DNA from: an uncultured Spirochaetota bacterium | Lineage (GTDB): Bacteria > Spirochaetota > UBA4802 > UBA5550 | Length of the DNA: 64,000 nucleotides | Assembly: GCA_937872225.1 (NCBI GenBank) | Contig: CALMRZ010000081.1 | Span: 1 to 64,000, forward strand | Reading direction: 5' to 3' | Shown: positions 50,404 to 57,851 of the stretch, one piece after another | How the letters are laid out: every line of letters starts with the position of its first letter | Position numbering within the stretch: position 1 is the stretch's first letter | Translations under genes and position numbers: made by a program | Notes under the pieces: generated by a model | Databases searched by the model: none | Told to the model about the DNA's origin: nothing | Seen by the model: the letters and a program-made list of their open reading frames with translations, nothing else

Positions 50404-51433
50404 CATCATAGTGCTCCTTGCCCTATCGGCGGTCGTGCTGATGCGGCAGCCTGTCCTCCGTGCCGGAGATAATGCGGATGGGGTTTATTCCGTTGAGACT
50501 GGAAAAATCCGCATCTATGCCGGAGACTCCGTCCGGTCTGTTGCCGTTGGCGGGCCGGTTGACTGGCATTGCCGGGGGGATGGGGGGGTCTATTATGTCA
50601 CCGTGAAGGCCGCAGGGGGTTCCGGCGTGCCCCATATTGGATTTGTGGACCTTCAATCAGGCGATGTGAAGTTTGAGAAAAAGCTCCCGGTCGGCCTTGA
50701 TGAATATGCGGTAAGGAAGTTCATGGTGAGCGAGGGCATTGCCTATATCCTTGCAGAACTTAAACTATCGACCGGAACGGAGAGAATCCTTGAAAGGATC
50801 AACATTAATTCCATGGCGAGCGACCGGCGCAAGGATGTGCTGGATTTTCATGTTGAGGGCCGGGACCTTCTGGTGTTGGCGAAAAGCGGCTCCGACATAG
50901 CGTTGACCAATAATGAAATCTCCGTGCCGATAACACTCCCGGGGGAGGGGGGTCTCAGGATAAGCGCCATAATAGACGGCAGAATGGCCTTTGTCACCAA
51001 TGGCGATGAAACCGAGATCGCGGATATGCGCTCAGGCAGGGCCCTGTATCGCTATGCAAACAATAAGGAGTTCCTGACCCCTGAAAGCCACAACATGGTT
51101 ATCCAGGCAGTCGACAGCAGGGTGTCAGAGCAGGATGACCGGGAAATGATATTCTACAAGGTATTTGTGAATGGCACTGAATCAGGCAGGACCAATTCAG
51201 GCCCGGCAAACCTGTTGAGGGAATTCCGTATAAAGGTTAATGCCAATGAATATCACCTGGTGAAGCTAGAGCGATGGGTGCTCAATACTGCAAAAGGGAG
51301 ATATGACCGGGAAAATAATATCCGGCAACCGCAGGTGGAACGCATTTTTATACCCATGAACAGAATTGTGAAGATTATGGTAAAATTTGACGGTAAGAAA
51401 TATCATTTTGACGTGTCACCATTATATAAATAA
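50390..51433 (+). CDS. Secreted protein of unknown function, possibly beta-propeller-like
   Basis: About 347 residues from a TTG at 50390, which gives a clean signal peptide (MRNFNIIVLLALSAVVLM, cleavage near VLRA). The mature part is built of short strands with recurrent G-x-x-Y/V turns (DGVYSVETGKIRIYAGDSV, GIAYILAELKL), as in beta-propellers, but no named repeat is clear. It ends with a basic segment (RIVKIMVKFDGKKYHFDV). The frame is open further upstream inside panP, but those codons are not signal-like. The 14-base overlap with panP suggests coexpression. Confidence 0.65.
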   Translation: MRNFNIIVLLALSAVVLMRQPVLRAGDNADGVYSVETGKIRIYAGDSVRSVAVGGPVDWHCRGDGGVYYVTVKAAGGSGVPHIGFVDLQSGDVKFEKKLPVGLDEYAVRKFMVSEGIAYILAELKLSTGTERILERININSMASDRRKDVLDFHVEGRDLLVLAKSGSDIALTNNEISVPITLPGEGGLRISAIIDGRMAFVTNGDETEIADMRSGRALYRYANNKEFLTPESHNMVIQAVDSRVSEQDDREMIFYKVFVNGTESGRTNSGPANLLREFRIKVNANEYHLVKLERWVLNTAKGRYDRENNIRQPQVERIFIPMNRIVKIMVKFDGKKYHFDVSPLYK

Positions 51434-51490
51434 ATATGAACATAATTGACATATAGTATAAAGTATATTTTCCCACATATTTGATTCTTA

Positions 51491-51504
51491 TTTGCTCTGA
51501 CCCT
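51491..51504 (-). repeat. Reverse copy of the GGGTCAGAGCAAA repeat
   Basis: TTTGCTCTGACCCT is the reverse complement of the dispersed core with one change. It lies between the secreted-protein gene and the heat-shock promoter. Confidence 0.75.
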
Positions 51505-51540
51505 CAACATTCTTTTTTTTGGAAAAATTTTTTGATTATA

Positions 51541-51600
51541 TTGACGAATAAAATAATTTTTTGTATTTTATTGTTAGCACTCTATATGGATGAGTGCTAA
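51541..51600 (+). promoter_or_regulatory. Heat-shock promoter with CIRCE operator
   Basis: TTGACG (51541-51546) and TATTTT (51564-51569) are 17 bases apart. TTAGCACTC (51574-51582), nine bases, GAGTGCTAA (51592-51600) is a perfect CIRCE element, the binding site of the HrcA repressor. It overlaps the expected transcription start. CIRCE usually controls groESL and dnaK; here it controls small heat-shock genes. Confidence 0.97.
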
Positions 51601-51628
51601 CAATAAAATCAAGTAAAGGAGGTGCGCC

Positions 51629-52084
51629 ATGCAATTTGGTATCAAGAAAAGAGATAATTTCTATGGCTCTGAGATCGATGCATTCAGAAGAAGCATCTCG
51701 AGTTTATTTGATGACTTCTTTTCGATCAAGCCGGGTAGCATGTTTGAAACAGACTGGGTGCCTACCATGGATGTCCATGAGGATGCGAAGGCTATTTATG
51801 TAAAGGCCGAGATTCCCGGAATGGATGAAAAGAATATTGAGGTGAACATTGAAAATAATTATCTAACCATCAAAGGAGAGAAATCAGAGGAGCGCCACGA
51901 AGGAGACGACAAACGTTCCCTGGTTACTGAAAGAAGGTTCGGTTCATTCCAGAGGACGGTGCGGCTGCCTGAAGGGATCAAGGCCGATAAGGTAAAGGCT
52001 GAATTTAAGAACGGGGTATTAAGCATTGATATCCCCAAAGATAAAATAGAAGAGCCTAAAAAAATTAAAATCAATGTCAAATAA
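51629..52084 (+). CDS. Small heat-shock protein, Hsp20/alpha-crystallin family (first of three)
   Basis: A 151-residue holdase chaperone. The alpha-crystallin domain runs from about residue 45 (DWVPTMDVHEDAKAIYVKAEIPGM) to 140, with the conserved A/G-x-L motif as FKNGVLSIDIPK. A short N-terminal arm contains SLFDDFFSIKPG. AAAGGAGG precedes the ATG, 28 bases after the CIRCE operator. It is the closest of the three to the standard bacterial class A Hsp20. Confidence 0.96.
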   Translation: MQFGIKKRDNFYGSEIDAFRRSISSLFDDFFSIKPGSMFETDWVPTMDVHEDAKAIYVKAEIPGMDEKNIEVNIENNYLTIKGEKSEERHEGDDKRSLVTERRFGSFQRTVRLPEGIKADKVKAEFKNGVLSIDIPKDKIEEPKKIKINVK

Positions 52085-52095
52085 GGAGGAAGGTC

Positions 52096-52503
52096 ATGTA
52101 TACCTATGATATTTTTGATGACATCTTCAATTTAAGAGATACGGTTAATAATTTTTTCAACGATTATACCGGCCGGTGGAGAGGCAGGGAGTTTCCCAAC
52201 ATGGAGATATACGAAGGAAAGGACGATCTTGAAATCAGGGCCTTGGTGCCGGGAATAAAGGCCGCTGACCTGAATATTCACCTGGTCGATAACAATCTCA
52301 TCATTGAAGGGGAAAAGAAAAATGATTATGCTGATAATCCCTATATCCGCAGGGAGCGGCAGTTCGGTTCATTTAAAAAATCCTTTACGCTTCCGTACAA
52401 GGTTAATGCCGATGCCATAAGCGCGGACCTGATAAACGGCATTCTTCATATAAGACTACAGAAAAGCGAAGATGCCAAGCCCAAGAAAATTGAGATTAAA
52501 TAG
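52096..52503 (+). CDS. Small heat-shock protein, Hsp20 family (second of three)
   Basis: A 135-residue paralogue of the preceding protein. It starts MYTYDIFDDIFNLRDTVNNF, has the crystallin domain from about residue 40 with LVPGIKAADLNIHLVDNNL, and the LINGILHIRLQK motif. Eleven bases follow the first gene, with an AAGGAGG ribosome site. The three proteins differ enough in the arms to suggest hetero-oligomers or distinct clients. Confidence 0.95.
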   Translation: MYTYDIFDDIFNLRDTVNNFFNDYTGRWRGREFPNMEIYEGKDDLEIRALVPGIKAADLNIHLVDNNLIIEGEKKNDYADNPYIRRERQFGSFKKSFTLPYKVNADAISADLINGILHIRLQKSEDAKPKKIEIK

Positions 52504-52514
52504 GAGGCACGGCC

Positions 52515-52889
52515 ATGTTGAAAGAAATGGTAAAAAAGGAGAATAATTCAAGGGAAGAACGCGTCCTGGTTCCTCTCACGGACATTTACGAGACGACCGA
52601 TCAGTATACCCTGAAGCTGGAAATGCCTGGTATAACTAAAGATAAATTGGAAATAACCATGGAAAATGACGAGCTTGAGATCAGGGGGACGGTAGACCCG
52701 TATAAGCCGGAGAGCAAGGAATTGAAGTATTCAGAATTCTCACAGTATGACTACTTCAGGAGATTTACCGTCGGTAATGATATTGACAGGGATAAAATCA
52801 GCGCTACTCTTGAAGATGGGGTATTGACCCTGGTGCTGCAGAAACATGAATCTGTCAAACCGAGGAAGATATCGATCAACGTGCATTAA
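52515..52889 (+). CDS. Small heat-shock protein, Hsp20 family (third of three)
   Basis: A 124-residue short Hsp20. The crystallin domain begins at about residue 18 (LVPLTDIYETTDQYTLKLEMPGI) and ends with LEDGVLTLVLQK. The N-terminal arm is reduced to about 17 charged residues, so oligomerisation may differ from the other two. The C-terminal I-x-I-type tail reads KISINVH. Confidence 0.95.
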   Translation: MLKEMVKKENNSREERVLVPLTDIYETTDQYTLKLEMPGITKDKLEITMENDELEIRGTVDPYKPESKELKYSEFSQYDYFRRFTVGNDIDRDKISATLEDGVLTLVLQKHESVKPRKISINVH

Positions 52890-52923
52890 TTTAATGAGTA
52901 CAAGCAAAAAAGGAAGGATGACC

Positions 52924-52953
52924 AATAAAGGCGGGCTCTGGCTCGCTTTTATT
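52924..52953. terminator. Bidirectional terminator between the hsp20 operon and the convergent small gene
   Basis: AATAAAGGCGGGC (52924-52936) pairs with GCTCGCTTTTATT (52941-52953) through 13 pairs, including two G-T, around loop TCTG. The A/T flanks supply a T-rich end on both strands. Confidence 0.82.
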
Positions 52954-52957
52954 GCGT

Positions 52958-53131
52958 TTATGCTTCGATGTCCAGATTTTCTCCGACCCCGGCTTCTACA
53001 TTGGCCGTAACATTCGCCTTCATCAATTTTTCATCCACTCCGAGCTTGGCTGCTGCAATCATCTTCAGCAGATCATTACTCTTCTGGATGCTTTCGATCA
53101 CTATCTGGTTTTCACTAGCTTTTACATTCAT
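52958..53131 (-). CDS. 57-residue protein of unknown function
   Basis: Start ATG 53131 is supported by AAGAGG five bases upstream; the frame extends 19 codons further without better support. The product is hydrophilic with a central helix (QIVIESIQKSNDLLKMIAAAKLGVDEKLM) and an acidic end (VEAGVGENLDIEA). The pattern loosely recalls the small YjfB-like putative motility proteins, but the match is too weak to name. It is convergent with the hsp20 operon. Confidence 0.6.
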   Translation of the reverse strand: MNVKASENQIVIESIQKSNDLLKMIAAAKLGVDEKLMKANVTANVEAGVGENLDIEA

Positions 53132-53246
53132 ATGAACCTCTTTGGTGCGACTCAAATATAACTTTCTCTCCAGTTCATTTATCGACAAAACCAGGAAAAA
53201 ATTTACATATTTTTGATAATTGTCATAAAAAATTGGTTTTTTTATG

Positions 53247-53395
53247 TTTTACTCTGACCCCCAAAAAAACCTGTATCATGGCCAGGACCGGGGTCAGAGT
53301 TAATGAAACATCCGTATAAATAATCCTTGAAGAATATAATAATGATTGTTATACCATTGCTTGTTAGACTGATATTAGCTGGTGTCAGAGTAAAA
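53247..53395. repeat. Three GGGGTCAGAG repeat copies before the SRAP gene
   Basis: TTTTACTCTGACCCCC (53247-53262, reverse), GGGGTCAGAGTTAA (53290-53303) and GGTGTCAGAGTAAAA (53381-53395). The first two face each other, forming an inverted pair about 27 bases apart. The gap 53132-53419 has no gene. Confidence 0.82.
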
Positions 53396-53419
53396 TTCAT
53401 TTAAATAAGGATTCGCTCA

Positions 53420-54085
53420 ATGTGCGGTCGATTTGCCCAGATAGAGCCTATCGGCAAGATTATAAAGACTTTTTTTATTGATGAGGTCCTGACTGATCTA
53501 GTCCCGAGTTATAATATTGCTCCCGGAGGCCGTATCCTTTCGGTGGTAGTAAGGGATGGAAAACATTACCTGGTGGATCACCAGTGGGGTCTAATACCTT
53601 ACTGGGCCAAGGATCCCTCCATAGGGAATAAATTGATAAACGCGAGGGGAGAGACAGTAAACCAGAAACCGAGTTTCAGGAATGCTTTCAAATCAAGGCG
53701 TTGCCTCATCCCTGCCAGCGGTTTTTATGAATGGAAAAAGGAAGGCAAGATCAAGATTCCGTATTATGTAAAGCTGAAATCAGGCAGCGCCTTCGGTTTC
53801 GCCGGCCTCCATGAAACATGGATATCCCCATCCGGAGAGGAGGTGCGTACCTGTACCATAATCACCACGGGAGCCAATGCCTTAATGGAGCCGATCCATG
53901 ACAGGATGCCGGTCATTATCCCCCGGGACAGGCATGTTCAATGGCTCGATACAACAGGTACGCCGGATAATGTGCTCGGCCTGATTGCGCCATACCCGGC
54001 CGAAGAGATGGAGTTGTACCAGGTTTCCCCAATGGTTAACTCGCCGAAAAACAATTCAGCTGAATGTATCACACGTCTGCAGTAA
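53420..54085 (+). CDS. SRAP/HMCES-family abasic-site processing protein (YedK-like)
   Basis: A 221-residue SRAP protein that crosslinks to abasic sites in single-stranded DNA through Cys2, exposed after Met removal (MCGRFAQ). Other active-site parts are visible: NARGETV, the catalytic Glu in PASGFYEWKKEG, and His in EPIHDRMPVI. It is often found near SOS genes; umuD and umuC lie 2 kb away. A repeat copy ends 25 bases before its start. The frame ends four bases from the convergent thioesterase gene. Confidence 0.95.
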   Translation: MCGRFAQIEPIGKIIKTFFIDEVLTDLVPSYNIAPGGRILSVVVRDGKHYLVDHQWGLIPYWAKDPSIGNKLINARGETVNQKPSFRNAFKSRRCLIPASGFYEWKKEGKIKIPYYVKLKSGSAFGFAGLHETWISPSGEEVRTCTIITTGANALMEPIHDRMPVIIPRDRHVQWLDTTGTPDNVLGLIAPYPAEEMELYQVSPMVNSPKNNSAECITRLQ

Positions 54086-54089
54086 CCGG

Positions 54090-54551
54090 CTATTTTTTTC
54101 GTTCAGTTATATGCATGTTAATAGTAGCTCTCATCACCTCGGTTCCTTTCGTATCGGTCACGCTTACATTCACCGGCGGTGACCCTTTCCCTTTTATTGA
54201 TTCAGCGGGTATCACGCATGTCCCGGTCAGGTCTTTTTTTGCGATCCTGAGGTATTCCACCTCCATGCCGCTGGGGATCCACCTCAGGTGCGAGGGCAGG
54301 GTGACATCAAGGGTGGTCCCCCCGGCAAGTTCGCAGAGGTTACACATGGCAACGGCATGGGCGCTGTTCAAGTGATTCCGAACGGCCCTGCGGTTCTTCA
54401 TGGTAATTCTGCCATAGCCCGGCCTGAGTTCCGCAAACCAGGGCCTGATCGTTTTAAAGCAGGGAGCCATCAGGCATACTGCCTTTGAAAGAATATATTT
54501 CACCATGGGAAGCCCTTGTAATTTGTTGTACGCCGTCAATACAGAGATCAT
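54090..54551 (-). CDS. DUF4442-type hotdog-fold (thioesterase-like) protein
   Basis: A 153-residue single hotdog domain: RPGYGRITMKNRRAVRNHLNSAHAVAMCNLCELAGGTTLD, where HLNSAHAVA opens the central helix, then strands to the end. Such proteins hydrolyse acyl-CoA or acyl-ACP or bind acyl chains; the substrate is unknown. GGAGGGG precedes the ATG. Seventeen bases separate it from the MarR regulator upstream, so it is likely the regulated target. Confidence 0.82.
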   Translation of the reverse strand: MISVLTAYNKLQGLPMVKYILSKAVCLMAPCFKTIRPWFAELRPGYGRITMKNRRAVRNHLNSAHAVAMCNLCELAGGTTLDVTLPSHLRWIPSGMEVEYLRIAKKDLTGTCVIPAESIKGKGSPPVNVSVTDTKGTEVMRATINMHITERKK

Positions 54552-54568
54552 ATCCCCCTCCGTTCATC

Positions 54569-54988
54569 TCACTTGAATTTTATTAAAAAGCTGCTGAGAA
54601 TGCGCTTAAAGATTTTGATTTCATCCTCGCTGAATCCTTCTTTGAGCATGGTATTGATTCTATGCGCGATCACTTTCGACTTATACGCCTCTACAATTCC
54701 TTTATCAGTGATATAGATCAGGCATTTCCTCCTGTCGCCAGCATCCTGTTCGCGTGTAACCAGCCCGTTGCGTTCGAGGAGGTCCACATGGCGCGTGACT
54801 GCCGCATTATCTATGGAGATAAGTTCACTCAACTGGTTCATCGAAAGTCCGTTGCGTAATTTCAGCGAAAACAGTATGCCGCTTTGTGCCGGGGAAATTG
54901 CGACGCCTCCGGTGGTGAATTCCCTTTTCAGGTAATTCTTTAATGTGCGTTGGGCCTTTGACATGAGAAAAAGAAGTCTGTCGTCCAT
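54569..54988 (-). CDS. MarR-family transcriptional regulator
   Basis: A 139-residue winged-helix repressor from ATG 54988: SPAQSGILFSLKLRNGLSMNQLSELISIDNAAVTRHVDLLERNGLV and the DAGDRRKCLIYITDKG wing are canonical. The frame extends 19 codons upstream, but that stretch lies over the operators and has no ribosome site. It is followed by the hotdog protein gene. Two palindromes directly upstream make autoregulation very likely. The ligand is unknown; a link to acyl compounds is suggested by the partner gene. Confidence 0.93.
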   Translation of the reverse strand: MDDRLLFLMSKAQRTLKNYLKREFTTGGVAISPAQSGILFSLKLRNGLSMNQLSELISIDNAAVTRHVDLLERNGLVTREQDAGDRRKCLIYITDKGIVEAYKSKVIAHRINTMLKEGFSEDEIKIFKRILSSFLIKFK

Positions 54989-55006
54989 AGTTATCCTGCA
55001 AATTGT

Positions 55007-55036
55007 TTGATAAGTCAAATATTGACAAGTCAAATA
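55007..55036 (-). promoter_or_regulatory. Tandem MarR-type operators
   Basis: Two abutting 15-bp units, TTGATAAGTCAAATA (55007-55021) and TTGACAAGTCAAATA (55022-55036), differ at one base. Each contains a palindrome, TTGATAAGTCAA with one mismatch and TTGACAAGTCAA perfect. The 15-base spacing would put bound dimers on nearly opposite helix faces. They lie 20-50 bases upstream of the MarR ATG, over its likely promoter. Confidence 0.8.
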
Positions 55037-55094
55037 AATTTGCAAGTTTTTTCAAGAAAGAGGATATTATTAAAAATAATATACTAAACATTTG

Positions 55095-55123
55095 TTGACA
55101 TATAATGGCTGATTTCCTATATT
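55095..55123 (+). promoter_or_regulatory. Consensus sigma-70 promoter of the DUF3795-umuD unit
   Basis: TTGACA (55095-55100) and TATATT (55118-55123) are 17 bases apart. Transcription would start near 55130. A reverse repeat copy, TTGCTCTGACCCC (55137-55149), lies in the leader, and a GTTATCGG element overlaps the start. It is divergent from the MarR operators 60 bases away. Confidence 0.8.
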
Positions 55124-55173
55124 GTTATCGGAGGAGTTGCTCTGACCCCCATGTTGATAGCAAGGAGGTATGC

Positions 55174-55521
55174 ATGCGTGAAATAACGATAGATAAGAAT
55201 CTCATAGCCTTTTGCGGGCTCTATTGTGCTGCCTGCTCACGGTATATCAAGAAGAAGTGTCCCGGATGCAGCCAGAATAAAAAGGCTGCCTGGTGCAGAG
55301 TGCGGGCCTGTTGTCTGGAACGAGGGTATGGATCCTGTGCTGATTGCACCGATTTTCGGGAAGCCCGGGAATGCGGCACTTTCAACAATTTCATGGCCCG
55401 GATATTCGGATTCATCTTCCGGTCAGATAGGGCCGCCTGCATCGCCATCATCAGGGCAGAAGGTTATGAGGCCTTTGCCCGGGACATGGCCGTGCGCCGT
55501 GCACGAACCATACCGAGGTAG
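55174..55521 (+). CDS. DUF3795 Cys-rich, probably zinc-binding protein
   Basis: A 115-residue protein from ATG 55174 (AAGGAGG ribosome site). The first half carries many Cys in C-x2-C and related spacing (FCGLYCAACSRYI, KKCPGCSQNKKAAWCRVRACCLE, SCADCTDF, ECGTF), the DUF3795 pattern, and the second half is helical. The function of the family is unknown. It lies 11 bases before umuD and shares its promoter. Confidence 0.85.
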   Translation: MREITIDKNLIAFCGLYCAACSRYIKKKCPGCSQNKKAAWCRVRACCLERGYGSCADCTDFREARECGTFNNFMARIFGFIFRSDRAACIAIIRAEGYEAFARDMAVRRARTIPR

Positions 55522-55532
55522 CGGAGGCGTTT

Positions 55533-55997
55533 ATGGGAGTCGCTGAAAAGATTCGGGCGGCCCGTGACAGCTCCATTGCCTCCATACATCATGCCGGTGG
55601 ATGCAATCCAGCGCGATTTCCGCTGTTTGTGGCCAGGATACCGGCCGGTTTCCCTTCTCCGGCCGATGACTATGTGGACAGGGGACTTGATCTGAATGAG
55701 TTCCTCGTGCGGCATCCCGCAGCCACGTTTTTCGTCCGTGTCTCCGGCGATTCCATGACGGGGGCGGGCATTTATTCCGGCGATGTCCTCGTTGTGGACC
55801 GGGCTGAGACCGCCCGGGACCGGAGCGTCATCATCGCGGCGCTGAACGGCGAGCTCACGGTAAAGCGCTTCGTCCGTGAAGGCGGCCGCGTTTACCTTGC
55901 TTCGGAGAACCCGGCATATGAGCCCCTGGAGGTGACCGGCGAAACGGGGTTCGAGATATGGGGCGTCGTGGTGCATGTCATACACAGTTTCAGGTAA
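55533..55997 (+). CDS. umuD: UmuD-type SOS mutagenesis protein (S24 self-cleaving peptidase)
   Basis: A 154-residue protein that, after RecA-stimulated self-cleavage, forms UmuD' and activates DNA polymerase V. The cleavage site is Ala38-Gly39 in IPAGFPSPADDY. The catalytic pair is Ser74 in SGDSMTGAGI and Lys111 in ELTVKRF. There is no N-terminal DNA-binding domain, so it is not LexA. umuC is not adjacent as usual; a 145-codon gene lies between them. Confidence 0.95.
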   Translation: MGVAEKIRAARDSSIASIHHAGGCNPARFPLFVARIPAGFPSPADDYVDRGLDLNEFLVRHPAATFFVRVSGDSMTGAGIYSGDVLVVDRAETARDRSVIIAALNGELTVKRFVREGGRVYLASENPAYEPLEVTGETGFEIWGVVVHVIHSFR

Positions 55998-56022
55998 CGT
56001 TTGCCTGTTGGATAAACCTGCG

Positions 56023-56077
56023 TTGACCGGCTGAATTTTTTTCATTATTATGATCTCCGTTCGTATATCAGCTGATA
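56023..56077 (+). promoter_or_regulatory. Internal umu promoter with operator-like palindrome
   Basis: TTGACC (56023-56028) and TATTAT (56046-56051) are 17 bases apart, so transcription would start near 56058. A perfect 12-bp palindrome, TATCAGCTGATA, lies at 56066-56077, just downstream of that start, and the RHH gene follows at 56108 with a GGGGAGG ribosome site. This is a good position for repression by the RHH protein itself or by an SOS regulator. Confidence 0.65.
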
Positions 56078-56107
56078 GACATTCAGTGAAGGGCGGGGAG
56101 GTAATAC

Positions 56108-56545
56108 ATGGAAACTACACTCAATGTTCATGCTGACATCCTGGAAAAAATCAACTGGGCCGCGCGGTCACGCCGCGTTTCACGGTCCGAGATGATTATC
56201 GTGCTGATCAAGAGAATAATGGATGATGCTTCAAACTCCGTGCGCTTCGGCAGGATGGTCCGGTACCAGGAGAGAAACAGGCCGGATATGTGGCATACTG
56301 TTCATGTGAAGCTTAGGATGGATGACTACGAATACCTCCTGGATCTCAGGCGGTTGCTCAAGATGTCTGTTTCATTAATTCTTGCGTATGCAGTGAGGAA
56401 ACACTTGAATGAAATAATGAAAAAGAAAGCTACCGATAACAATCAATATAAGAATTATGTTCTCATTAAAGAGATATTTAATGCCACAGTATGCTGGAAA
56501 CTAATATGGGGATATCCCCCCGACATGGGAAAACTGCTCCCCTGA
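56108..56545 (+). CDS. Putative tandem ribbon-helix-helix protein encoded between umuD and umuC
   Basis: A 145-residue basic protein. Residues 1-40 (METTLNVHADILEKINWAA, then SRRVSRSEMIIVLIKRIM) fit a ribbon-helix-helix fold, with a strand, helix, turn and helix. Residues 60-105 (WHTVHVKLRMDDYEYLLDL, then RRLLKMSVSLILAYAVRKHL) repeat the same plan, so one chain may supply both strands of an RHH DNA-binding unit. The last 35 residues are variable. It is not part of the usual umuDC operon and I do not recognise a named family. Its own promoter and palindrome suggest a local regulator of umuC. The stop lies 26 bases before the umuC start. Confidence 0.75.
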   Translation: METTLNVHADILEKINWAARSRRVSRSEMIIVLIKRIMDDASNSVRFGRMVRYQERNRPDMWHTVHVKLRMDDYEYLLDLRRLLKMSVSLILAYAVRKHLNEIMKKKATDNNQYKNYVLIKEIFNATVCWKLIWGYPPDMGKLLP

Positions 56546-56571
56546 AACTTCATCAGGGACAGGCGGAAATC

Positions 56572-57843
56572 ATGAAGAACCTCTGCTGCCTAATCGATTG
56601 CAACAATTTCTATGTTTCCTGCGAGCGTGTCTTCAGACCGGAGCTCCAGACGAGGCCCGTGGTGGTGCTCTCCAACAACGACGGCAACGTCGTCGCCCTG
56701 TCCAACGAGGTGAAGGAGATGGGTCTGCCTTTCGGCGCTCCATTTTTCAAGGTGAAGGATCTGATCAGGGAAAAACGGGTGGCGGTTTTCTCCTCCAATT
56801 ATACCCTGTACGGCGACATGTCGCGGCGGGTCATGGAATGCCTGGCGCGGTTTTCCCCGGAAATGGAAGTCTATTCCATTGATGAGGCCTTTCTGTCCCT
56901 GGGGGGCATGCGCGCCGATCCGGTGGAATACGGCATGATGATACGGGATGCTGTGAAACAGTGGACCGGTATACCGGTCAGCATTGGCATAGCCCCCACC
57001 AAGACGCTGGCAAAGCTCGCCAGTAAAATCGGGAAGAAGGACCCCGACTGCCGTGGCGTCTTTGACCTTGTCGACCGCGATCGCGTTGACGGCGTGCTGG
57101 AGGCCACGGACGCGGGCGATGTGTGGGGCGTCGGCCGCCAGTACCGGCAGCTCCTGCACCGCAACGGCATCCGCACTGCCCGGCAGCTCCGCGACGCGCC
57201 GGACAAGTGGGTCCGCCGTAACATGACCATCATGGGCCTCCGCACCGTGTGGGAGCTGCGGGGCGTGCCCTGCATTCCCTTCGACGAGCTCCCGGCGCCG
57301 AAGAAGGGCATCGTTAGCTCCCGTTCCTTCGGCAGGCCTGTGGAGTCCATCGACGAGCTCCGGCAGGCCATTGCCGCGTACGTGAGCCGGGCCGCGGAAA
57401 AGCTCCGCGCCCAGAAGGGCGTCGCCGGGTCGGTGACGGTGTTTCTCTCCACCAACCGGTTCAAGGAGGATGATCCCCAGTATTCCAGCGGCATCTCCTG
57501 TCGCCTGCCGGTTCCGTCGTCGTACACGCCGCGCCTCATCCAGGTGGCGGGCCGCCTCCTGGAGGGGATATACCGGCGGGGCTACCGCTACAAGAGGGCG
57601 GGGGTGATGCTCTATGAGATCATGCGGGAGGGGGACGCCCAGCTGGATCTGTTCAGCCGTTTCCATGACACGGACCGCGCGCGGCGCCTCATGGGCGTGG
57701 TGGACGGCATCAACCGCGATCTGGGCCGGCACACCATTCATTTCGCCGCCGAGGGAATCGCCAGGCCGTGGCAGATGCGGCGCGAGTTCCTGTCGGCGCG
57801 CTACACCACCCACTGGGACGAGATCCCGGTGGTGCGCGCGTAG
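56572..57843 (+). CDS. umuC: DNA polymerase V catalytic subunit (Y family)
   Basis: A 423-residue translesion polymerase, the usual UmuC length. The catalytic acids are in CLIDCNNFYVSCE and YSIDEAFLSL; the nucleotide-binding part is RPVVVLSNNDGNVVALSNE; the thumb region has IGIAPTKTLAKLASKIGKK. The C-terminal little finger and UmuC-specific DUF4113 region are present (LDLFSRFHDTDRARRLMGVVDGINR). Start ATG 56572 gives the standard N-terminus; upstream codons overlap the RHH gene. It ends eight bases from the convergent folK gene. Confidence 0.97.
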   Translation: MKNLCCLIDCNNFYVSCERVFRPELQTRPVVVLSNNDGNVVALSNEVKEMGLPFGAPFFKVKDLIREKRVAVFSSNYTLYGDMSRRVMECLARFSPEMEVYSIDEAFLSLGGMRADPVEYGMMIRDAVKQWTGIPVSIGIAPTKTLAKLASKIGKKDPDCRGVFDLVDRDRVDGVLEATDAGDVWGVGRQYRQLLHRNGIRTARQLRDAPDKWVRRNMTIMGLRTVWELRGVPCIPFDELPAPKKGIVSSRSFGRPVESIDELRQAIAAYVSRAAEKLRAQKGVAGSVTVFLSTNRFKEDDPQYSSGISCRLPVPSSYTPRLIQVAGRLLEGIYRRGYRYKRAGVMLYEIMREGDAQLDLFSRFHDTDRARRLMGVVDGINRDLGRHTIHFAAEGIARPWQMRREFLSARYTTHWDEIPVVRA

Positions 57844-57851
57844 GGGCGCGG

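Noticed and set aside
56590-57813. A 407-codon minus-strand frame opposite umuC
   Set aside because: Antisense shadow in GC-rich codons; umuC is intact on the plus strand.
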